Numbered from the stretch's first letter, positions 7,749 through 16,158 are shown. The stretch is DNA of 64,000 bases from Acidimicrobiales bacterium (GCA_030448105.1 JAUJNP010000001.1:55465-119464), one strand, 5' to 3'. Notes: generated by a model from the sequence alone, not told the origin. Made by a program: numbers and translations.

Positions 7749-9095
7749 TCAGTCCGGGATCCAGTTGCCGTGGAAGCCGTAGGGGACCCTCGCCGGAAGG
7801 TGGACGGTGGCCACCGGCGCGGCCGCCAGGTCGGCGGCGTCGAGGATCACCAGGTCGGTGCGGTCGGCGGAGGCGTCGTACACCAGGGACATGACCCAGC
7901 CGTCATCCTCGCCGGAAGCCTCGTCGGCGGGCACGAACACGGCCTCGCCGGTGGAACGCCCCGGGCCGAACTCGTGGGTGTCCGACGCGCCGGTGGCGAG
8001 GTCGTACTTCACCACGCTGCTGCCGTCGAAGCCGAGGTCGTCGCCGCTCGAGAGGGAGGCGGCCCAGCCGTAGCGGTGCGGCCGGCCGACCAAGCGCTCA
8101 TCGACGCGGGGGAACTCGACGGGGCGGTCGTCGAGCTGGCGCTCGTGGACGGTGCCGGCGGCGAGGTCGACCGTCCAGCGCCACAGCGACGGAGGCCCGT
8201 CGTTCGGGCCGTTGCGGTCGCGGTCGAACATGCGGGGGTGGCGCACCAGGTCGAGCACGACCCGGTCATCGCCGTCGTCGTAGGCGTTGAGCGGGTGGAA
8301 CACGTAGCAGGGCTCCACCTCGAACCAGCGCACGTCGGGGCCGGTGCCCTCGCGGGGAAGGACGCCGACTCGGGCGCCGTACCCCGGGTTCCACGCGTAG
8401 GGGAAGCTGCCGCCGGCCATGGCCCGGTCGAGGTCGAAGGTGACGGGCAGGTCGTAGAGCACCGCGTGGTTGGCGGTGATCGACATGTCGTGCATCATCG
8501 GGCCGCCCGGCACCGAGATGGTCTCGAGCTTGCGCACCCGCCCGTCCGCGCCGACCACGACGTACTGCACGCCCGGCAGCGCCCAGTGGTAGGCGGCGGC
8601 GAAGAGCTCGCCGGAGTCGGGGTCGCGCTTGGGGTGAGCGGTGAAGCCGTTGGGCAGGGTGCCACCGAAGTCGGACCGGCCGATGGTGTCGAGCTCGTAG
8701 GACAGCTCGACTGGCCGGGCGCCCGCCTCCACCAGAGCGAACGTGGAGCCGGCGTGGCCGATCACGTTGGTGTTGGCCGTGTCCATCCCGCCGTGGGCCT
8801 CGCCCGCCACCGGCGGCTCGCCCAGTGCGGCGGCCACCCGGTCGGAGCGGACGAAGCGGTTGCGGTACCACTCGGCCCGCCCGCCCCGGAGGCGCACGCC
8901 GTGCACCATGCCGTCCCCGGTGAACCAGTGGTACGCCGCCGGGTCGGGCGGGGCCAAGGGGTTGGGACCGTTGCGCAGGTAGCGCCCCTCCAACGCCTCC
9001 GGCACCGAACCGTTGACCTCGAGGTCCGAAGCGGTGACCTCCTCGATCACCGGTGCGTAGTTCTCGGTGAGGTAGCGGTTGGTGGTGATGCTCAT
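7749..9095 (-). CDS. Carotenoid oxygenase (RPE65/CCO family)
   Basis: 448 aa, typical length. Four metal-ligand His motifs of the seven-bladed propeller are visible: GFTAHPKRD (~170), MMHDMSITANH (~220), YVFHPLNAYDDG (~285) and, at the extreme C-terminus, GFHGNWIPD. YLRNGPNPL near residue 40 is the usual N-terminal landmark. The family cleaves carotenoid, stilbene or other C=C double bonds with O2 and Fe(II) in the cytosol. It is divergent from a TetR regulator whose gene starts 66 bp away, with an operator-like palindrome between. The TetR protein likely represses this gene. Confidence 0.9.
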   Translation of the reverse strand: MSITTNRYLTENYAPVIEEVTASDLEVNGSVPEALEGRYLRNGPNPLAPPDPAAYHWFTGDGMVHGVRLRGGRAEWYRNRFVRSDRVAAALGEPPVAGEAHGGMDTANTNVIGHAGSTFALVEAGARPVELSYELDTIGRSDFGGTLPNGFTAHPKRDPDSGELFAAAYHWALPGVQYVVVGADGRVRKLETISVPGGPMMHDMSITANHAVLYDLPVTFDLDRAMAGGSFPYAWNPGYGARVGVLPREGTGPDVRWFEVEPCYVFHPLNAYDDGDDRVVLDLVRHPRMFDRDRNGPNDGPPSLWRWTVDLAAGTVHERQLDDRPVEFPRVDERLVGRPHRYGWAASLSSGDDLGFDGSSVVKYDLATGASDTHEFGPGRSTGEAVFVPADEASGEDDGWVMSLVYDASADRTDLVILDAADLAAAPVATVHLPARVPYGFHGNWIPD

Positions 9096-9113
9096 GGCGA
9101 GCTCTCTTTCCGT

Positions 9114-9145
9114 AACGGTGTTCTAGAACAATTAGTAACGCCGTT
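9114..9145. promoter_or_regulatory. Candidate TetR operator in the divergent carotenoid oxygenase / tetR promoter
   Basis: A perfect 12-bp palindrome TGTTCTAGAACA (9119-9130) is flanked by two pseudo-palindromes of the form AACnnnGTT at 9114-9122 and 9137-9145. They are spaced 23 bp centre to centre. This lies in the 66-bp divergent gap, close to both start codons. It differs from the KstR pattern (two-base spacer) used later in the window. It is inferred to be the site of the adjacent TetR protein. Confidence 0.6.
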
Positions 9146-9161
9146 TCGCTATCCTGTCAAG

Positions 9162-9788
9162 ATGCCACGCAAGGCCGATCCGAGCATCCGGGTGGCGCTG
9201 ACCGAGACGGCCGCCCGGCTGCTCGCCGAGGAGGGCCCTGCCGCGTTGAGCACGCGCCGCCTGGCCCGGGAGGTGGGGACGTCCACCACCGCCGTCTACA
9301 CCCACTTCGGCGGCAAGGAGGACCTCGTCCGGGCCATGTGCGTGGAAGGTTTCGACCGGCTGGCCCGGCGCATGGCCCGGGTCCGCCCCACCGATGATCC
9401 GGTGGCCGATCTGGCCCAGCTCGGCCGGGCCTATCGACGCAACGCCCTGGCCAACCCCCACCTCTACGCGGTGATGTTCGGCGGACGCACGCTCCCCGAC
9501 TACGCCCCCACCAACGAGGACCGCGCCTACGGCCTGCCCACGCTGGCCCACCTGGCCGACACCACCGGCCGCTGCGTGGAGGCCAACCGCTTCCGCCCGG
9601 CGCCGCCGTTCGAGATCGCCGTGCAGCTCTGGGCCGCGGTCCACGGCCTGGTGAGCCTGGAGCTGGACGGCTTCTTCCCGGTGCGTGCCGATGCCGACCG
9701 TCACGCCCGCCGCCTCATGCTCGCCCTGGTCATCGGCCTGGGCGACGACCCCTCCCAGGCGGCCGCCTCCGTGGGTCGGGCAGGCTGA
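9162..9788 (+). CDS. TetR-family transcriptional regulator
   Basis: 208 aa. The N-terminal HTH is clear: ARLLAEEGPAALSTRRLARE...TSTTAVYTHFGGKEDLVRA (residues ~13-58). The C-terminal part (from DYAPTNEDRAYG) resembles the TetR_C ligand domain often annotated as WHG. It is most likely a repressor of the divergent carotenoid oxygenase gene and of itself, through the palindromes in the short gap between them. The ligand is unknown. The ATG at 9162 is the only sensible start. Confidence 0.88.
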   Translation: MPRKADPSIRVALTETAARLLAEEGPAALSTRRLAREVGTSTTAVYTHFGGKEDLVRAMCVEGFDRLARRMARVRPTDDPVADLAQLGRAYRRNALANPHLYAVMFGGRTLPDYAPTNEDRAYGLPTLAHLADTTGRCVEANRFRPAPPFEIAVQLWAAVHGLVSLELDGFFPVRADADRHARRLMLALVIGLGDDPSQAAASVGRAG

Positions 9789-9819
9789 CCGCCAGGTCTC
9801 GGGAAGGCAATGGCCGGCG

Positions 9820-10659
9820 TCAGCCGACGGGAGGGCCATCAGACGAGGAGGCGGACGAGGAGGCGGGTGGGCGGCCGGGGCCGGGCCCGCCGGCGAAGGC
9901 CTGGGCCAGGCCCATCCACTCCCGCGCCGCGGGGCCAAGGACGGCGAGGCCGGTGTCGTCGACGTGCCGGCGCTGGGTGACCACCAGGCAGAAGTCCACG
10001 GCGGTGCCCCGCACCGAGTCGGCCGCGTCCGGCGGTCCCCACTCCCACACCGCGCCCGACGGCGCCTGCAGCTCCACCCGCACGTCGGCCGCAGGTGCCT
10101 CCCGCCCGTGCACGACGTACGAGAACCTTCGGGTGCGGAGGCCGAGGTGGGCGATGTGGCGCAGCCGGTCGGTGGCCGGCCGCTCGACGCCGAGGGCGTC
10201 GACCACGTCCTGGCCGTGGGCCCAGGTCTCCATGAGGCGGGCGGTGGCGAAGGACATGGCGCTCATGGGCGGTCCGTACCACTCGAGGCGGTCATCGGCG
10301 GCGAGGGCTCCGAAGCGCTCGAGCATGGCGGCCCTCGCCTCCCGCCACGCCGCCAGGAGGTCCTCGGGCCGGGCCGCCCGTGCGAAGGCGAGGGTGAGAC
10401 GGTCGACGCCGTCGGCCTCGGCGGCGGCGGCGAAGAGCTCGTCGCGATGGCGAGCGAAGCCGGCAGGGTCGGTGGCCGAGAGGTGGGCGGCCTCGTCGAA
10501 GTGGTGGAGGTGCCCGATCGAGTCGCGCACCGACCAGCCGGCCGCTGGCGTAGGCGCGTCCCACTCGGCCAGCGTGAGCGGCGCCACCACGGAGTCGAGG
10601 GCGGCCTGCTCGGCGGCGAGGTCGGTGATCAGGGCGGCGTAGGCGGCGGGATCGGCCAT
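9820..10659 (-). CDS. TIGR03084-type DinB/maleylpyruvate isomerase-like metal-binding protein
   Basis: 279 aa. The N-terminal helical-bundle region contains TPAAGWSVRDSIGHLHHFDEAA (read as two parts around residues 38-58); its paired His residues match the DinB / mycothiol-dependent isomerase metal site. A second metal-side His occurs in RLMETWAHGQDVVDAL (~155). The C-terminal domain contains RTRRFSYVVHGRE. This architecture matches the actinobacterial TIGR03084 family, whose function is unknown; a thiol-dependent transferase role is only inferred. The last ~20 residues are a low-complexity Pro/Ser tail. Confidence 0.75.
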   Translation of the reverse strand: MADPAAYAALITDLAAEQAALDSVVAPLTLAEWDAPTPAAGWSVRDSIGHLHHFDEAAHLSATDPAGFARHRDELFAAAAEADGVDRLTLAFARAARPEDLLAAWREARAAMLERFGALAADDRLEWYGPPMSAMSFATARLMETWAHGQDVVDALGVERPATDRLRHIAHLGLRTRRFSYVVHGREAPAADVRVELQAPSGAVWEWGPPDAADSVRGTAVDFCLVVTQRRHVDDTGLAVLGPAAREWMGLAQAFAGGPGPGRPPASSSASSSDGPPVG

Positions 10660-10717
10660 GGGTAGGCAGTCTGGCCCGTGACCGTGACTGCGGCCGAGAT
10701 CTGGGAGGCTGCGGCGC

Positions 10718-10933
10718 GTGCTCGACGACGGGAGCTACGACGCCATAGTGGTCGACGCCACCGACACTGGCGGCGACATCTACGTCGAGCTCACCGTGCT
10801 GGCCGGCCCCCACAAGGGCGAGGTGGTCACGGTGTCGGCGAGGCGGTTGGGACGGGAGGCCATCGACCTGCTCGGCGTGCCCGCCACCCTGGTGGTCACC
10901 GCCGGGCAGCCGTCGCTGCACCTGGAGGGCTGA
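10718..10933 (+). CDS. Small conserved-type hypothetical protein
   Basis: 71 aa from a GTG at 10718. The sequence is acidic at the start (LDDGSYDAIVVDATDTGGD) and then has two beta-like stretches (IYVELTVLAGPHKGEVVTVS and DLLGVPATLVVTAGQPSL). It resembles a compact beta-barrel of the kind with a GPHKGE turn. I do not recognise a named family. It sits between divergent and convergent single genes and appears to be its own unit. Sequence character (normal codon use, clear beta pattern) supports it being real. Confidence 0.6.
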   Translation: MLDDGSYDAIVVDATDTGGDIYVELTVLAGPHKGEVVTVSARRLGREAIDLLGVPATLVVTAGQPSLHLEG

Positions 10934-10942
10934 CCCGCCGGC

Positions 10943-11572
10943 TCACACCTTCTGGGCGACGCCCCGGACCGTGGGGCGGATCAGCGGGGTGGCCTTGCGG
11001 GCGCTCTCGCGCACGACGGTGCCTTCGTCGAGGGTGAAGCCGGCATCGACGATGGCCTCCGCGGTGTGGCGGGTGAGGTGGCAGCCGGCGAACACCCGCT
11101 TCCACACGGGTTCGACGCGGCGCTGCCACGCCAGGCGCTGCGGCCGACCCTCGGCGGCCACGTGTTCAAGGAACACGAGCCGCCCACCGGGTCGCAGCAC
11201 CCGACGCACCTCGGCCAGGGCCTTGGGCTGGTCGGGCACCGAGCACAGCACCAGGGTGGTGACCACCACGTCGAAGGAGTCGTCGGGGAAGGGGAGTTCG
11301 TCGGCCCCCGCTCGCCGCACGGCCACGTCGACCCCGGCGGGCAGGCGGCCCAGGCGGGGCACGAGCCGGTCGAGCATCGCCTGCTCGGGATCGGTGACCA
11401 CCAGCCGGGTGACGCCCGGGCCGTAGTGGGCCAGGTTGTTGCCGGTGCCGGCGCCGATCTCGAGCACCTCGCCCTCCACCCCGGCCAACAGGTCGGCCCG
11501 CCAGCCCTGGAAGCACGCTTCCTCGGTGGCGGCGGTCAGGCGGTCGTAAACCCGTGGAAAGAGCCAGGCCAT
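10943..11572 (-). CDS. Class I SAM-dependent methyltransferase (UbiE/METTL7-like)
   Basis: 209 aa. The SAM motif I is VLEIGAGTGNNLAHYGPG (residues ~36-53). Motif II has an acidic ribose-binding residue in LVVTDPEQAMLDRL. ADELPFPDDSFDVVVTTLVL is motif III, followed by EVRRVLRPGGRLVFLEHV. These are standard for small-molecule methyltransferases of the Methyltransf_11 group. CHLTRHTAEAIVDAGF near the end matches the METTL7-like sub-group. The substrate is unknown. The start region overlaps nothing; the GNAT gene starts divergently 18 bp away. Confidence 0.88.
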   Translation of the reverse strand: MAWLFPRVYDRLTAATEEACFQGWRADLLAGVEGEVLEIGAGTGNNLAHYGPGVTRLVVTDPEQAMLDRLVPRLGRLPAGVDVAVRRAGADELPFPDDSFDVVVTTLVLCSVPDQPKALAEVRRVLRPGGRLVFLEHVAAEGRPQRLAWQRRVEPVWKRVFAGCHLTRHTAEAIVDAGFTLDEGTVVRESARKATPLIRPTVRGVAQKV

Positions 11573-11589
11573 CCTGGGACCCTACGTCG

Positions 11590-12264
11590 ATGCCCGACCC
11601 GTCCCCGCTCGAGGAGTGGTGGCCCCTGTTCGGTCTCCGGCTGCGCACCCCCCGCCTCGAGCTGCGACCCCACACCGACGCCGACCTCGACGAGCTGGCC
11701 ACCCTCGTCGGCCGCGGCATCCACCCGCCCGAAGAGATGCCGTTCTCGGTGGCGTGGACCGACGCGCCGTCGCCTCTGCTCGAGCGCCAGACCCTCCAGT
11801 ACATCTGGCGGACGCGGGCCGAGTGGTCGCCCGATGCCTGGCACCTGGCCCTCGGTGTCTGGGAGGACGGCCACCTCCTCGCCCAGCAGAGCGTCGAAGC
11901 GAAGGACTTCGCCGCGCTGGGCGTGGTGAGCACCGGATCGTGGGTCGGCCGCGCCGATCAGGGCCGGGGGATCGGCAAGGAGATGCGGGCGGCGGTGCTG
12001 CACCTCGCCTTCGCCGGCCTCGGCGCCGCCCGCGCCGACACCCAGGCCTTCGACGACAACCCCGCCTCGCTGGCCGTCACCCGGTCGCTCGGCTACCTCC
12101 CGAACGGCGACGACCTCCAGGTGCGCCGCCGGCGACCGGCCCGCCTCCTGCGCTTCACCCTGCCTCGAAGCGAGTGGGAGCAGCACCGGCGTTACGACAT
12201 CACGATCGAGGGCCTCGAGCGGTGCCGGGAGCTGTTCGGCCTGGCGGAGAACCCGCCCTCCTGA
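11590..12264 (+). CDS. GNAT-family N-acetyltransferase
   Basis: 224 aa from the ATG at 11590. LRTPRLELRPHTDADLDELA is the usual N-terminal strand of RimJ/RimL-type acetyltransferases. GVVSTGSWVGRADQGRGIGK contains the acetyl-CoA pyrophosphate loop (R/Q-x-x-G-x-G), and AFDDNPASLAVTRSLGY is the conserved C-terminal Asn/Ser block. It transfers an acetyl group from acetyl-CoA, probably to a protein N-terminus or small amine; the target is unknown. Its divergent neighbour is the methyltransferase. Confidence 0.88.
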   Translation: MPDPSPLEEWWPLFGLRLRTPRLELRPHTDADLDELATLVGRGIHPPEEMPFSVAWTDAPSPLLERQTLQYIWRTRAEWSPDAWHLALGVWEDGHLLAQQSVEAKDFAALGVVSTGSWVGRADQGRGIGKEMRAAVLHLAFAGLGAARADTQAFDDNPASLAVTRSLGYLPNGDDLQVRRRRPARLLRFTLPRSEWEQHRRYDITIEGLERCRELFGLAENPPS

Positions 12265-12284
12265 TGCGGGACCCCCATCGTCTG

Positions 12285-13484
12285 TCAGGGCGAGACGGGT
12301 GATGGTGATGGGGTGCCGTCGGGCCGGTAGCAGTCGAAGCCTTGCCCGTCGTGGCGGCGTTGGATGCGGTAGCGGCCTTCGTGGACCAGGTGGTGGTGAT
12401 GGGAGCAGAGCAGGCCGAGCTGGTCGAGGTTGGTCTGCCCGCCGTGGTCCCACGGTTCGAGGTGATGGGCTTCACACCAGCCCGGTGGGGCGGTGCACCC
12501 GGTGAACACACGGCCCTGGTCGCGGATGACCAGGGCCCGGCGTTGGGCGGGGGTGACGGTGCGTTCCAGGCGGCCCAGGTCCAAGATCTCCGAGCGGCCC
12601 CGGCAGATGACCCGCCCGATCCGGCTGTCACAGGCCAACCGCCGCGCCGTCTCCACCGCGATGGGCCCGGCCCCGACGATGTCGGCTTCGGCGTCGGGGT
12701 CGTGGCCGGTGAGGGCGTCGAGATCGATGATCACCGACACCACCGGCGGGGTCCGAGTGTCCACGCTGGCATCGAGCCCCGCGGCCCGGGCCACCAGGTC
12801 GACCAGGGCCCGGCCCATCCGCTGCGCGGCGGTCGACTGGACCCCGTCCGCCGAGGCGGCCTCCCGGCGGTAGAGCCGCTCGGCGTGCGAGGCCAGGGCG
12901 GCGTGCAGCTGGGCGCCGTCGGTGACCTCCAGGTCACCGTCGAGGTGCCAACGGCCCCCGAAGCCCTGCCGCAGCCGCACCTCGGAGGGCTCCGCCACCC
13001 GGGGCTCAGCTCCATCAGCGTCGACCCGGCACACCCAGTGACGCATCACCGTGGCCGTCTGGTCCACGCTCAGGTCCCGCACCGCTTCGAGGAGCATGGC
13101 CTCGTCCCGGTCGAACGCCTCGGCCACCCGGGGGTTCACGAACCGCAACACCGTCCGCACCTTCGTCGTGCCCAACGAGGCGCACGCCGCTTCGCTCAAC
13201 GGATGAGAACGCAACATCCGACCGTGGCGCACCAGAGCCGCCGCCTGGGACCGGGACACATCAGCCCGGGCCGCGAACCACGACGGCGCCGACGGCGCCC
13301 CATCAGCGGCGTAGGCCACCCGGGCATCAAACGCCGCCGCCGCCCGCAACTCCGTCGCTTCCAAGGCGGAACGGGCCCGGTCCAACGCCAACAACCACTC
13401 ACCCAGCTCGGAATCGGTCAGCGAACCCGACTCGAGCCCGATGAGCTCGTCCAAATTCAACTCGCCAGCCCGGTCCGAACACAT
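12285..13484 (-). CDS. DUF222 / HNH endonuclease-domain protein
   Basis: 399 aa. The N-terminal two thirds are the DUF222 helical region (for example ELGEWLLALDRARSALEATE and RSQAAALVRHGRML). The C-terminus is an HNH nuclease fold with CEAHHLEPWDHGGQTNLDQL and LLCSHHHHLVHEG, including the catalytic His pair and the downstream HHHH metal side. These proteins are present in many copies in actinobacterial genomes and are associated with mobile DNA; their function is unproven. I chose the ATG at 13484 (CSDRAGELNLDEL); another ATG at 13505 adds seven residues. The promoter area is noticeably AT-richer than the neighbours. Confidence 0.88.
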   Translation of the reverse strand: MCSDRAGELNLDELIGLESGSLTDSELGEWLLALDRARSALEATELRAAAAFDARVAYAADGAPSAPSWFAARADVSRSQAAALVRHGRMLRSHPLSEAACASLGTTKVRTVLRFVNPRVAEAFDRDEAMLLEAVRDLSVDQTATVMRHWVCRVDADGAEPRVAEPSEVRLRQGFGGRWHLDGDLEVTDGAQLHAALASHAERLYRREAASADGVQSTAAQRMGRALVDLVARAAGLDASVDTRTPPVVSVIIDLDALTGHDPDAEADIVGAGPIAVETARRLACDSRIGRVICRGRSEILDLGRLERTVTPAQRRALVIRDQGRVFTGCTAPPGWCEAHHLEPWDHGGQTNLDQLGLLCSHHHHLVHEGRYRIQRRHDGQGFDCYRPDGTPSPSPVSP

Positions 13485-13505
13485 ATGCGTATCATATCGG
13501 ATCAT

Positions 13506-13825
13506 CCCCGGCGACGGCAAGGGCATCCAACGGATTTTTTGCCTCCTCGTCCGGCCATCGAAGCCGCGGCATGCGGCGGTGAGGTCGCGAACGGCGATAC
13601 GGGCCACGGCGCCGCCGACCGTGGCGGCCGGGCGGGCTACGACCTCCCGCAACCAGTTCCTGGGTACCACGTCTCGCCGAAACCGAGGGTGCCGAGCCGG
13701 TTGGCAGCTCCCCGCATTCGGCGCGACGTGAAACAGAACATGAGTCGTCTCGTCCATCCACGACATGCAGATCCGGTTTTCGAACCGCCGCTTCGTCCAG
13801 CTCGGCCTCGACCGCCAGGACGAGA
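13506..13825. other. 320-bp gene-free stretch between the HNH and HIT genes
   Basis: No convincing gene is seen on either strand. Reading frames here lack family motifs and start sites with ribosome binding. Base composition dips (for example ATGCGTATCATATCGGATCA near 13485-13505 and GAAACAGAACATGAG near 13730), which is unusual for this window. A minus-strand frame around 13640-13810 contains ELDEAAVRKPDLHVVDG, which could be a worn remnant of a lost gene. That is a weak impression only. The stretch probably carries the HNH gene's promoter and decayed DNA. Confidence 0.5.
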
Positions 13826-14266
13826 TCACACCCCGTTGGAATCCGAAAACCCCAGTCCCGCCCGCAGGCGGGCGGCCACGGCGGCCGCCTCGGCGTCGTC
13901 GGCGTAGCGGGTGCGGGGCCAGAAGAACCCCCGCAGCCCATCCTTGGGCCGGCGGGGGACGACGTGGACGTGGAGGTGGGGCACGCTCTGGCTCACGCGG
14001 TTGTTGATGGCCACGAAGGTGCCGGCGGCGCCGAGGGCGCCCTCCATGGCCCCGGCCAGGCGCTGGGCCCGGGCGAAGAGCGGCTCGACCAGCTCGGCGG
14101 GCAGGTCGACGAGGGTCTCGTGGTGGACGCGGGGCACGAGCAGCGTGTGGCCGGGGAACAGCGGCCGGGTGTCGAGGAAGGCCAGGGCCACGTCGTCGTC
14201 GAGGACCACATGGGCGGCGGCGTCACCGGCGACGATGCGGCAGAACACACAGGCCCGAGGGCGCAC
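13826..14266 (-). CDS. HIT-family nucleotide hydrolase/transferase
   Basis: 146 aa from a GTG at 14266. It begins CVFCRIVAGDAAAHVVLDDD, the classical HIT start with a C-x-x-C zinc pair. FPGHTLLVPRVHHE and the histidine triad SVPHLHVHVVPR (H-x-H-x-H) form the active site. The family hydrolyses nucleoside phosphoramidates or dinucleoside polyphosphates through a His intermediate in the cytosol. The C-terminal GLRGFFWPRTRY is typical of actinobacterial members. The start lies 4 bp from the stop of the upstream PLP enzyme, so it is likely the second gene of an operon. Confidence 0.9.
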   Translation of the reverse strand: MRPRACVFCRIVAGDAAAHVVLDDDVALAFLDTRPLFPGHTLLVPRVHHETLVDLPAELVEPLFARAQRLAGAMEGALGAAGTFVAINNRVSQSVPHLHVHVVPRRPKDGLRGFFWPRTRYADDAEAAAVAARLRAGLGFSDSNGV

Positions 14267-14270
14267 GTGG

Positions 14271-15416
14271 TCAGGGCACCGCCCGGGCGAGGGCGGCAAC
14301 GAGCCGGTCGGCATCGTCGGCGGTGTTGAAGGCGTGGGCCGAGACCCGCACCGCCTCGCTCCTGATGCTGACGTGCACCTGCTCGGCGGCGAGGGCGGTG
14401 GCCAGCCGGTCGGTGTCGAGGCCGGGCCGCCGGATGCCCATGAGGTGCCCGGCCCGGAGGACGGCCGGCGCCACCGTGAAGCCCAGGTCGGCGGCACCCT
14501 CGGCGATGCGATCGGTCACGGCCCGGGCATGGTCCGCCACCGCCGCCACCCCCCAACCGGCGATCAGCCGGAGCGACTCGGTCACCACGGGCAGGAGGGC
14601 GAAGTTCGACACCTCGCCCATGTCGTAGCGGCGGGCCCCGGGCTGGAACTCGTCCTCGTAGGCCAGCGCCGAGAACCGGTCGCTGCCGGCCCGGGCGATC
14701 CAGTTGTGCTCGATGGGCATGCCCTCCCGCTGGTGGGGAGCGGCCCACAGGAACCCCACGCTGTAGGGCCCGAGGAGCCACTTGTAACAGGCGCCGGCCA
14801 CGAAGTCGGGCTGCACGTCGGCCACGCTGAAGGCCATGGCGCCGAGGGCCTGGCACACGTCGACCACCAGGGCCGCCCCCAGCTCCCGGCACCGCTCCCC
14901 CACCGCCACCAGGTCCACCCGCGAACCGTCGGTCCAGTGGCAGGGCGGCAGGGCGACGATCGCCACCTCGTCGCCCTCGCGGTCGAGGTGGCCGAGCACC
15001 GCCGCGGTCCAGTCGCCGTCGGCGGGCCGGTCGATGGCGTGGACCCACCCCTCGCGGCGCTCGGCGAGGTCGCGCCACACGTAGACGTTGGACGGGAACT
15101 GCCCCTCCAGCACCACGATCTCCTGGCCGGGTCCCACCGCGAGGTTGGCGGCCGCCGTGGCCAGCCCGTAGCTCACCGACGGCGTGATGGCCACGCCGTC
15201 GGCGTCGCCCTCGAGGAGGCCGGCCACCAGGTCGCGGACGTCCTGGAGCGGATGGAAGAAGTCCTCGGCGGCGATCTCCCAGGGCCTCGCCTTGCGGCCC
15301 AGGCCGGCCTGGCCGGCCTCGACGGCTCGGGTGGGGACCGGACCCATGTAGGCGCAGTTGAGGTAGGCGACGTCGTCGGGGATGGCGAAGAGGTGGCGCT
15401 GGGAGCCGAGGGCCAT
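14271..15416 (-). CDS. Class V aminotransferase / cysteine desulfurase-like PLP enzyme
   Basis: 381 aa. The PLP-binding Lys is in GACYKWLLGPYSVGF (~210). The Asp contacting the pyridine N is in LGAALVVDVCQALGA, and PSVSYGLATAAANLAVGPGQ is the N-terminal cofactor loop. It resembles the class V group that includes kynureninase-like, isopenicillin-epimerase-like and NifS-like proteins. No CxxS-type desulfurase loop is apparent, so a sulfur role is not supported. The substrate is unknown. It is followed by the HIT gene, 4 bp away. Confidence 0.82.
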   Translation of the reverse strand: MALGSQRHLFAIPDDVAYLNCAYMGPVPTRAVEAGQAGLGRKARPWEIAAEDFFHPLQDVRDLVAGLLEGDADGVAITPSVSYGLATAAANLAVGPGQEIVVLEGQFPSNVYVWRDLAERREGWVHAIDRPADGDWTAAVLGHLDREGDEVAIVALPPCHWTDGSRVDLVAVGERCRELGAALVVDVCQALGAMAFSVADVQPDFVAGACYKWLLGPYSVGFLWAAPHQREGMPIEHNWIARAGSDRFSALAYEDEFQPGARRYDMGEVSNFALLPVVTESLRLIAGWGVAAVADHARAVTDRIAEGAADLGFTVAPAVLRAGHLMGIRRPGLDTDRLATALAAEQVHVSIRSEAVRVSAHAFNTADDADRLVAALARAVP

Positions 15417-15445
15417 GACCGGCCGATGCTGGCACAGTGGGCGTC

Positions 15446-15502
15446 GTGCGAGTCGCCCTGTTCGCCACCTGCGTGGTCGACGTTTTCGAACCGGGTGCCT
15501 AG
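15446..15502 (+). pseudogene. N-terminal relic of a LutA-like (CCG-domain) iron-sulfur oxidoreductase
   Basis: The 18-codon stretch reads VRVALFATCVVDVFEPGA and then TAG. This matches the start of LutA/YkgE proteins as I recall them (M-R/K-V-x-L-F-x-T-C-L-V-D-x-F). The rest of the ~240-aa protein, with its CCG repeats, is absent. The TAG lies inside the CTAG that also forms the stop of the convergent GDT1-type gene. A deletion therefore appears to have fused the relic to that gene's end. LutA takes part in lactate oxidation with LutB and LutC, neither of which is here. Confidence 0.55.
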
Positions 15503-16079
15503 CCGATCGCTCCCTGGACGATCAGCGCCAGGCCGAACAGTACGAAGGCGACCGTGGCCCCTATGCGGATGGACCGGTCCGGGAGGCGGGCCCCGAGCTG
15601 GCGGCCCACGACGATGGCGAGGGCGTCGGCGGCCACCATGCCCACCGTGGAGCCCGCCCACGTGCCCACCACCCCGTGGGTCGTGGCCAGGGTCATGGTG
15701 GCCAGCATGGTCTTGTCGCCCAGTTCGGCGAGGAAGAAGATGGCGCGATGGCGGCGATGGCGGCCAAGACGCTCCCGCGGCCCGCCCGGGCGGCGGCCGC
15801 CTCGTCGTCCTCGTCGAGGTCGTCGCCTCGGTAGGTCCACGCCGCGAAGCCGAGGAAGGCCAGGCCGGCCACCACCTCGATGGCCCGGGTGGGGAGGCGG
15901 TCGGCCACGAGCCGGCCGACCGCCACCGACAGGGCGTGGGTGACCGCGGTGGCGACGGTGATGCCCACCAGCACCCGCCATGCCGCGAACCGGGTGGCGA
16001 AGGCCAGCGCCATGAGCTGGCTCTTGTCGCCCAGCTCGGCCACGAAGATCACCGCGAAGCTGAGCACGAAGGCGGCCAT
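15499..16079 (-). pseudogene. GDT1/TMEM165 (UPF0016) cation exporter, frameshifted
   Basis: The family has two homologous halves, each with an E-x-G-D-K-[ST] motif. Both are present: [19 protein letters not shown] near the N-terminus and [19 protein letters not shown] in the C-terminal half. They lie in different frames. The N-terminal frame runs from the ATG at 16079. The C-terminal frame takes over at about 15742-15750, where one missing base in GGCGCG would restore [13 protein letters not shown]. With that base the protein has about 194 aa with six membrane spans. Relatives export Mn2+ or exchange Ca2+/Mn2+ for protons. This may be a true mutation or a sequence error in a GGCGAT repeat. 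Confidence 0.82.
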
Positions 16080-16158
16080 GGCAGGGGCGAACGCTACCGA
16101 CGGGTTCGCCGCGGCCCATCCGCGCCGCTCGGACCGGCACGGGGTTGGATGGTGCGCG

